64,000 nt of DNA, from contig NC_046679.1 in assembly GCF_009870125.1 (NCBI RefSeq), positions 30,318,001 through 30,382,000 of the forward strand, in the 5' to 3' direction. The DNA comes from Drosophila pseudoobscura. Lineage: Eukaryota > Arthropoda > Insecta > Diptera > Drosophilidae. Positions 56,883 through 64,000 of this stretch are shown one piece after another. The position numbers were made by a program, and so were the translations under genes. Under the pieces are notes generated by a model that saw only the letters and a list, made by a program, of their open reading frames with translations, was not told the origin of the DNA and did no database searches. Position 1 is the first letter of the stretch; every line of letters begins with the position of its first letter.

Positions 56883-59800
56883 CGAGACGCACTTTATGAG
56901 GCGCTACTTTTGGGTCTCAAGGGAGAAGCATGATCGGTTTAGCCTATACATCAGATGAGACACATTTAGAGATATTCTATCTATTGAATCCTCTTTTTTT
57001 AATTCAGAAATAAACCACATTAATATATGTGTATCCCTTATTCCTTATACCCTTTAAAGCTACCTTTATTTGTCTGCTACTCCCGTACCTTTGATCCCAT
57101 TTCATTATGCTAATAAAGCATTTAATTAACGCACCATTTATGGGCATCAACCCGAGGATCGAATGGAGTTTACTTTCCTTTAGCCTCCGCCTCAACCACA
57201 TCCACGTCTCCATCTGCAACGCGACTCCTTCCTCTCAGGCGCGATCCACATCCTCATTCATACATAGTATCTCCATTGTGGTGCGTGCAGCGTATCGGCC
57301 AGCACAGAAAAACACAGCTGCGGTTTAGGCGGCATTATGGCTAAGACCGCAGCAAAAAACCTTAAGCAAAGTAAAACAGAAACAAAAATGCGGTAACCGC
57401 AAATGTTTTGCTGTAATTTCTGGTGCCTTTTTTTCGCATAAACGTTTTCGATTTGGATGCAGATACAGATACACTTTTGAGATATACTTTCAGTGCCCTG
57501 GCCTTCTGCCTTGCTGCTTCGGTTTTCTTTTTTTGTTCGACTGCCAAATGACATTGAAATGAATAGGGTTTTTAGTCGATTTTGATTCACGCGAATGCGG
57601 CCAGAGATTCGTTTCGGTTGAGCAGATACATATATAGGAGGGCGGTTCTTGAAAGTTTTTGCTGCGATTTCTGGTTGTTTTTTGAGATTGAAGGCCCTGG
57701 GAATTGATTTATGAAGTCAGGGAGCGTTTTAAAGGTAGTCGGGATATGTGTATCTCATGTCTGACAATATTTCTGGTCTCAAAATCAAGTCATTTCGCTT
57801 CCCAGGACTCAAACCTTTTCTGTGCGCAAAAATTCAAGAACCCACTGCATTCTCTGCACATTTTCTCTAGCAAATCCTAAGTAGTTTTCTATGTCAGCGG
57901 CTCACATTACCCGCCCGATTTGGTGGCACTATAACCATTTTCCATATTCATAGCCGAAACTCCAAAGCAACTCCCATAACCATACGCACAACTCCTCGCC
58001 AGCTGTCAAACGGAACAATGATAATTTCCCCAAACCGAAAACTGGCTTCTCCTCCTCCTCCTTCTAAAGCAAAAAACAGAATCCAAGGAAACATTTTGGC
58101 CAGTACCGTTAGCGGGGCCATAACCCATCAATTATATTGTAATGATGTCTGGGTTCAGTTGAAGCTACTTCTTCGAATGCTACTTCTGCAGCCGCCGCTG
58201 CAGTCGCATCTTCAGAAATCATGAGCAACAGGAATGGCAACTGGAGAACATGCTCATTATCAACGGATGGATTGGGGGTACGAGGCACGAGGGGAGGGCA
58301 TTAGAATGCCAACAGAGAGGGAGAGAGAGAGCTGCCAGAGACGAGCATTCAAGTTCGAAAAGGAAAACTACTTATAGCACTACTGATGAGAATCGCGCCC
58401 AGCCAAAATCCACGCAGCCTGACACTCGCTTTGGTATGTGGCATGCACTGCAAGAAAACACCCAAAAAGGTGTTCCTAAGATCGAGAAGGTGATCATATC
58501 TTAAACAGATTTTGCTCTGAAGATTCCAGTACTCTTCGGACTGTTGTCCATCTTTCAGTTCCGATTCCTCCTCGATTTATAGTGTTTTATTCTTCTGATA
58601 ACATTTGGAATCTGTATGTAGACATCCCTTTTTGAAGATCATCTCAAGGACCACTAAATAATAAAATACTTTGATCAGAATTGGTGGAAGAAGTAAAGCA
58701 ATCCTATGTCCTACCTAGGAGTGTGATCATCGCCTGCTAATTTGAGTCCTCTAAGCTCTAAGTTAGGTAGAGGCGTCTGCCAGCCTCAGAGCCCGTCGCC
58801 CTTTCGGCCCGTTGTGATACCGCAGAGGATCTCTCCAGATGCTCGTACAAAGTTGGCGATCTTTCTGGGACATAGTGTAGACATCTCCGAAGTGTCATTA
58901 AGAAAGGCCGAGTCCCTCTAACGAAACACAGAAGTATCCAGCTCCAGTATAATCCACAGCAGAAACAGAGTTTCAAAATTACTGAAATGGGGAATAAATT
59001 TAACAATGAATCAAAGCATCTGGTTGTATATCGATCCTCAATCGTTCCCTTCGTTTATTCCAGTGTATATCACAAGCCTCTGTGTTGCATTTGCATTCGA
59101 GTGTCCACTAAATGTCAATTAAGTGGGCTTTAACCACAGTCACAGTCCGCAGTCCACAGTCCATGGTCCAGAGGCAGTTTGATTTGGTCACCACTTCCCT
59201 GAGTCCCAGAGTCCCTGATTCCCCTCCCTCTCTGGATGATGGTCTCCAACTGCGATTTCCACTTTGCTTACTACAAATACAGAACAGAACATAACATAAC
59301 ATGAAGTAATAGCAATAACAATATTGTCTACACACACACACACACGGCTTCTACCATCGTCTGCTTCTGCGTCTGTCTGTTGCTGTGGCTTTTGGTGGAG
59401 TGGAGGTGGTGGAGACGGTGTCTCCTCCAAGAAGATGGCTGGAACTATCGTCATCATCATTATAATCATTATTATGATCATCTGCATGTGTGAGCCTCTC
59501 CCAGTGGCGGCTCCCTTTGTCATTTTGTGGCATGACGCATGCGTAACGTTCGATTTGATTCAATTAATGGATGGGAATTGTCTGTACGTGTGGTTTGATT
59601 GGGTTTGGGATCTCGCTTCGAGATTTTTTCTCTGTTCTCTGGGCTCCGTTTGCTTTTCTTTCCTTTGTGGTCTGTGATCTAAGCAGACTTTGAGGCAGAC
59701 TTTGACGCAGACTTTTCTGTGGATGCCTGTTGCATGTGGCAGATGTAGCAGAATCTGCAGTGGAGTGGAGTAGAGTGTAGTGCTGTGTAAACAAGCAAAG

Positions 59801-61752
59801 TGTTGCTGCAAGGAGAAGAGTTTCAGAGACTTGTAAGAGTTTTAATGTGTACAAAATTGTAATTTTCTTAAAGCAAGAGGCTGTTGATTATTATAAATTT
59901 AAGCTATAATTAATGATTATTTATAAGATACAATTTCCATAGTATTTATAGCCCACAGCTTTCAAAGGAACAGCCGGAGATTGTTCTACTTTTGAGGTTC
60001 CCTCTATAGCGCTTTTGCCTCTGTTCTAAGGATATTTCTGTACCAAGAGACTCTCCTCCAGAGTATTTAAAAGAATCTCTAGTGTAAATCCGACGTTCAA
60101 ATACTTAGAGGCTACAACTGATCTAAAGATCACTCTCTTTTCGATTATCTGAGATCTATGAACCCTTCAGAAAACTCCGAGTCTATGATATTGCTACAAC
60201 AACACACGTTCTGTGGCTCCCTGCTAATTGATTGAGTGCATAATAATTGGTAGCTCTCATGATTAATTGCAATTTTATTCCACAATCACGAAATGCCAAG
60301 TACGCCCCGAACGATGCCCAACTTCCATTAAAAACTCCACTCGTAATGATTATCTTTAAGACTAAACGCCCGCATTGTCGCGTCTAATATATCCACTTTT
60401 AAGCATCAGAAAATACTCGTACACCGACGACTGGCACATCATATTTTCCATAGACATAGACATAGACATAGACGGTTGTTTTATTTGTCAAGTGTGCAAT
60501 TATTTATAGTTGGGAGACGACGCCAACGCCAACGCCAAAGCCAAAGCCAAAGCCAATTGCAGGCAGGCAGCAGCTGGGACTAGTACTGCGACTGGGGTTT
60601 TAGCCAACTATGCATTGTTGTTGCCTGCATAATAATACCAATTTCAGTTGGATCTCCGACTGTCGCTCGTCGAACAATTAACAATTTTTAACCTTGTTGT
60701 GCATGATGCATGTGTCTATGATCATCTCTCTGTGGATTCCATGATGATCATCGTTCAGTGGCCTGCATGATGATCATCATCTCTGATGATGCACCACTTG
60801 GTTCGTGTGCATAAAAACTGCTGCTAAATTGTTTCGGATTTTTAGTCTGTGGCATTTGCATACTTAGCTTCTCGCCTCTTGAGTGCTCTTTCGATTTCCA
60901 TTTCGGTTTTGCAATTGAAATGATTTCGCGTTTGAAGATTTCGATATCATATTGATGCTTCGTATTGCAAAATGCATTTCCATTTGCATAATCGATGGCT
61001 GATTGCCGATTGCCATGTGGCGTCTGTTGTGGCCTGTCGTCTGGCATAATTAATTATGAAAGTTTTAATTGATTTTCAACTACGTTCCATCTAAATTTAT
61101 GCATCGTTATACGTTATACGATATTCTCGTTAGCATTTGAGCAGATTTTAGCAAAACTAAGATGACATCGATGGGGCTTAAATGAGGTTTTGCGTTTCAC
61201 AAGTGGTGTATCACAAGTTTGTGGCTCGAAAAAATTGATGTCACTTGGTTTCTTTATAGAAACTGCAATTGTAGTGGTTTACTCTAACATTAAACTCTAC
61301 AGAAATTCCCTCAAGATTCTTCAACGACACATGTGCCTCGACAAAAACGTTTCGAATTGGTTTTCCATCGCTTCCTAAGCTGTAGTAGTAGGAAAGTACT
61401 AAACCAAGATATAAACTTAACAGAAACTATCCCCATTCCCCCCAAAGACTGCAAGCCCAACATTTGGCCTGTTAACAGCCTGTTGGAACAGCAGCACCAC
61501 CCCACACCACGACACACTCTCCCCCAGAAGAGTGGTCGGTCTTCCAACATTGCAGAAGTGCAATCAGAGTAGCGTGACTTTGTTTTTCTTTTGCTGTTTG
61601 GCTGGTACAAAAAGTGAAGGTTGAAAAATTTCTGGAAAGGCAACAATTAATGCTCTGATAAAGACAGAAAGAAAGAAAGACCACAGATGTGGTGGCATGT
61701 GGCATGTGGCAGATGCAACTGGCGACAGTCGCTGATTGAAGTTCCGTTAATA

Positions 61753-63928
61753 ATGTTGTCGAAGCGTTGCAATGCCTCGATAAGCGCTCTCGTTTTGACG
61801 CTATATTATGTGGGCGTGGTGGTAGCCATCGTCGGTGGTACTGACGATTTTGTGACCATGGGAATGCGAAGGAGTAGGCGTGGCCCAACGATCACGGAGC
61901 GTCCTGGTGGCATGGTAATGGAGGGCATTGGTTTCCAGTACACAATGCGCTACCAGCCGGGGTTCCATCTGCACAAACTGTTCGCCCAGCCGCAGGCGGG
62001 GGAGCCAACAGCAGCGTCATCGACAGAGATGCCCATGGCAACACCAGAGCCCCCAGCACCGCCGCCAGAGCCCACTCCAGAGGAGGATCCGGACGAGCCA
62101 GAGCCCACGATACCCATGCGCACGACATCCGCACCTGTGGAGCCCCTGCCCGAGGAAGTATCGCCCTCACCACCGCCAGGAACGGATGAGATGATGCCCA
62201 GTCCGACGCCTCCTCCGACTCCTCCGCCAGAGATGAAGCCCACCAAAAGACCAACGATGAGGCCACCTCCGGGGCCTCCTATGTTGCCGTCCAGCACCAA
62301 GACCTCCATTATGCAGCCCCAGCAGACGATCAAGAACCTCCTCTTTGGCTCCCCCATCGAAGCGAATCTCATACTGAAGCAACCGAGTGCCCCCAAGTCG
62401 CGGGGCAAAGGCTTTCTCAGTCTGTTTGAGGTGATCAAGTTTCCCAACACCAAATGCAGCGTCTCCATGGGCGACATACGCACCATGGAGGGTGTGTGCT
62501 ACCACGAGTTCGAGTGCAAGAGCCTGGGTGGCATTCCCACCGAAAGCTGTGCCGAGGGCGTGGGCGTCTGCTGTGTCTGTGAGTGAAAGTTGCCACAAGT
62601 CCGAGGATCCCACAAATGCATTTGCATCTAATTTCTATCTACTTTCGCAGTTGTCAACGGATGTGGCGATGTCACCGGCCAGCAGATCGTTTACTTCGAG
62701 AGCCCCAACTATCCGAATGCAGTGCGGGAGATGATGATCTGTGTGCTGATCCTCAATGTGCGGAAGGGGGTGCAGCAGCTGAGATTGGATTTTCAAATGT
62801 TTGAGGTGGGATTGGGAGGGATCTTTAAGAAGAGGACTGTGATCTTCAGGATTCTTTTTAAAGAGGATCGTTGATCTACAGGCTTTTCGGCCATGAATAT
62901 CATTGATCTCGGCTTCCCTTAGGTATTAGAAAGCGATCTTTACTCAAAGAATCACTAGATCACAGTTGTTTAGTTCAAGAACCACCCATAGATCAAATGT
63001 TACTGGTTTTATAATCACCTTTTTGTACTTTTCTTCCCCTTTAGCTTAGTCGCCCCACCAATGGCGATTGTGTGGACGATCAGTTCATAGTTTCAGGCCA
63101 TAATACCAATTTCCAGATACCCATACTCTGTGGCATCAACACGGGCCAGCATAGTAAGTCCCTTAACATCTTTCAACATTCTCCACCTTCAAACTCTATC
63201 AATCTCCCTTCAGTTTACATCCACGTAGGCGACTCCAACGAGGGCAAAGTATATCTTTCTGTATTCGTAAAAGTCTCCAGTGGTGGACGTTCTTTCAACA
63301 TCAAAGTCACCCAAGTGGAGGATGATCTGGCGCCCAATAATTGTCTGCAGTATTTCACTGAAACAGAAGGAATTGTCAAGTCCTTTAACTACGATACAGA
63401 TGGCTCCATTGTAGACAACAGAGAGGCCACATATTTTGTAAGTATTTCAATTACAAATTGGTTGATTATTGGGTTTCTATAGATTCGATTTTCCTTTAAG
63501 AACAATCTAAATTATGCCATATGTCTGTCGCGTATGAAGAATGTCTGCAGCGTCAGCTACAACACAGAGCAATTGGGCGGCGACCAGCCAGACTTCCAAA
63601 TTGTCAACAAAGATGAAGGTAAAGTCATGGACAAATCTAAAAAAGAATCCCCTATCAAAGAACTTTATTTTTTCCAGCCGAAAACGATCTCATTTCTGAT
63701 GGCCAGGCGGGGGCTGGTATCTTCAATTGCCCTGACGACTTTATAGCCATCAATTCAGTGCCGTTGTGTGGCGAGAGGTTCAATGATGGCCGAGAAACTG
63801 AAGATTTTACGATGCATTCGACGGTGAGGGATACGGCCGCCGGTCCCATCATCCTGCCCTTTCGCACCGATGCCGAATATGTGGGTCGCGGTTTTCGTTT
63901 GCTCTACAGACAGGAACTGTGTGTCTGA
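61753..63928 (+). CDS. Secreted proline-rich/CLIP-like/CUB domain protein, 566 aa
   Basis: Six exons: 61753-62578, 62651-62805, 63045-63153, 63214-63437, 63483-63618 and 63678-63928. They total 1701 nt with all phases consistent. The start at 61753 places a hydrophobic signal sequence (SALVLTLYYVGVVVAIVGG) right at the N-terminus; an in-frame ATG 22 codons upstream would bury it. After the signal come a Pro/Glu/Thr-rich stretch of about 120 residues, then a six-cysteine knot (residues about 234-275) ending GVGVCC, like the CLIP-type knots before other extracellular fly domains. Next comes a CUB-type region (GCGDVTGQQIVYFESPNYPNAV) with conserved cysteines up to the C-terminal RGFRLLYRQELCV. 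Such proteins are extracellular; a binding partner cannot be inferred. I do not recognise the fly gene. There is no protease domain. Confidence 0.83.
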
Positions 63929-64000
63929 TCTGGGAATCATCGCCATCGCCATCGCCATCTCCATGTCGATTTCTAGTTCACAAGAGAGGCATATACACAG

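Larger units (their letters stand above)
50862..61752. other. 10.9 kb without a recognisable gene, upstream of the CUB gene
   Basis: Contents seen: a CCAGAG tandem (52427-52455), three diverged copies of a repeat with ATCGAT words (about 53085-53481), an AATCAG hexamer array (53914-53956), CTG/CAG-rich DNA at 54285-54550, a possible transposon hairpin (56838-56882), an ACATAG tandem near 60450-60475, and an ATGATCATC-rich cluster near 60740-60790. ORFs are short and repeat-driven. Regulatory DNA for the CUB gene is likely near the right end. Confidence 0.55.

Noticed and set aside
59324-59677. 117-codon open frame with a poly-Ile segment
   Set aside because: The Ile run is a direct read-out of an ATC/ATT repeat; no further support.
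1-64000. tRNA, rRNA, CRISPR arrays or intact transposon genes
   Set aside because: I looked for tRNA B-box words, regularly spaced repeats and reverse transcriptase or transposase motifs and saw none that hold up.

Overview
The window is nuclear DNA from a fruit fly of the genus Drosophila. Evidence: short introns with GT..AG ends, many (GT)n, (GA)n and (CAG)n simple repeats, and a gene set matching the part of D. melanogaster chromosome 3R around 91F-92A as I remember it. The 540-residue cryptochrome, two residues shorter than the D. melanogaster protein, suggests the obscura group (D. pseudoobscura or a relative). The species itself is an inference. Gene models were built by hand from splice sites, reading phase and remembered family sequences; no search was run.

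Layout: a small acidic ORF on the minus strand (1-270); the 3' part of an SDF4/Cab45-type EF-hand gene (1663-2478, +); about 11.7 kb with no recognisable gene; the circadian photoreceptor cryptochrome, cry (14250-16685, +, 4 exons); a T-rich 2.7 kb interval; vibrator, vib, a class I phosphatidylinositol transfer protein (27589-19418, -, 8 constitutive exons with a 6.4 kb first intron); two single-exon Na,K-ATPase beta-subunit-like genes in tandem (30670-28808 and 31600-30773, -); a Gdown1/POLR2M-like RNA polymerase II regulator (32378-33566, +); the giant unc79 gene for the NALCN/Narrow abdomen channel complex (48531-33673, -, 25 coding exons, 3035 residues, all phases consistent); a 199-residue unrecognised protein (50861-50206, -); about 10.9 kb without a recognisable gene; and a secreted proline-rich/CLIP-like/CUB protein (61753-63928, +, 6 exons).

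The genes do not form one pathway. cry (light input to the clock) and unc79 (an auxiliary subunit of a sodium leak channel needed for rhythmic behaviour) are linked by position. Gdown1 and unc79 are convergent, with only 106 bp between stop codons, and the upstream beta-like gene and Gdown1 are divergent across a promoter region holding a perfect DRE.

The most interesting observations concern splicing. vib carries two tandem, phase-matched, homologous exons that look mutually exclusive. unc79 has a candidate 27-nt microexon, a GC-rich 49-nt candidate poison exon, a 63-nt candidate cassette exon and a 60-nt stop-free intron. Other points are the loss of the C-terminal Val-Val-Val of cryptochrome, a beta-subunit paralogue with a tail of about 320 residues of KKVT repeats and acidic blocks, and an inverted repeat flanking the beta-like gene pair.
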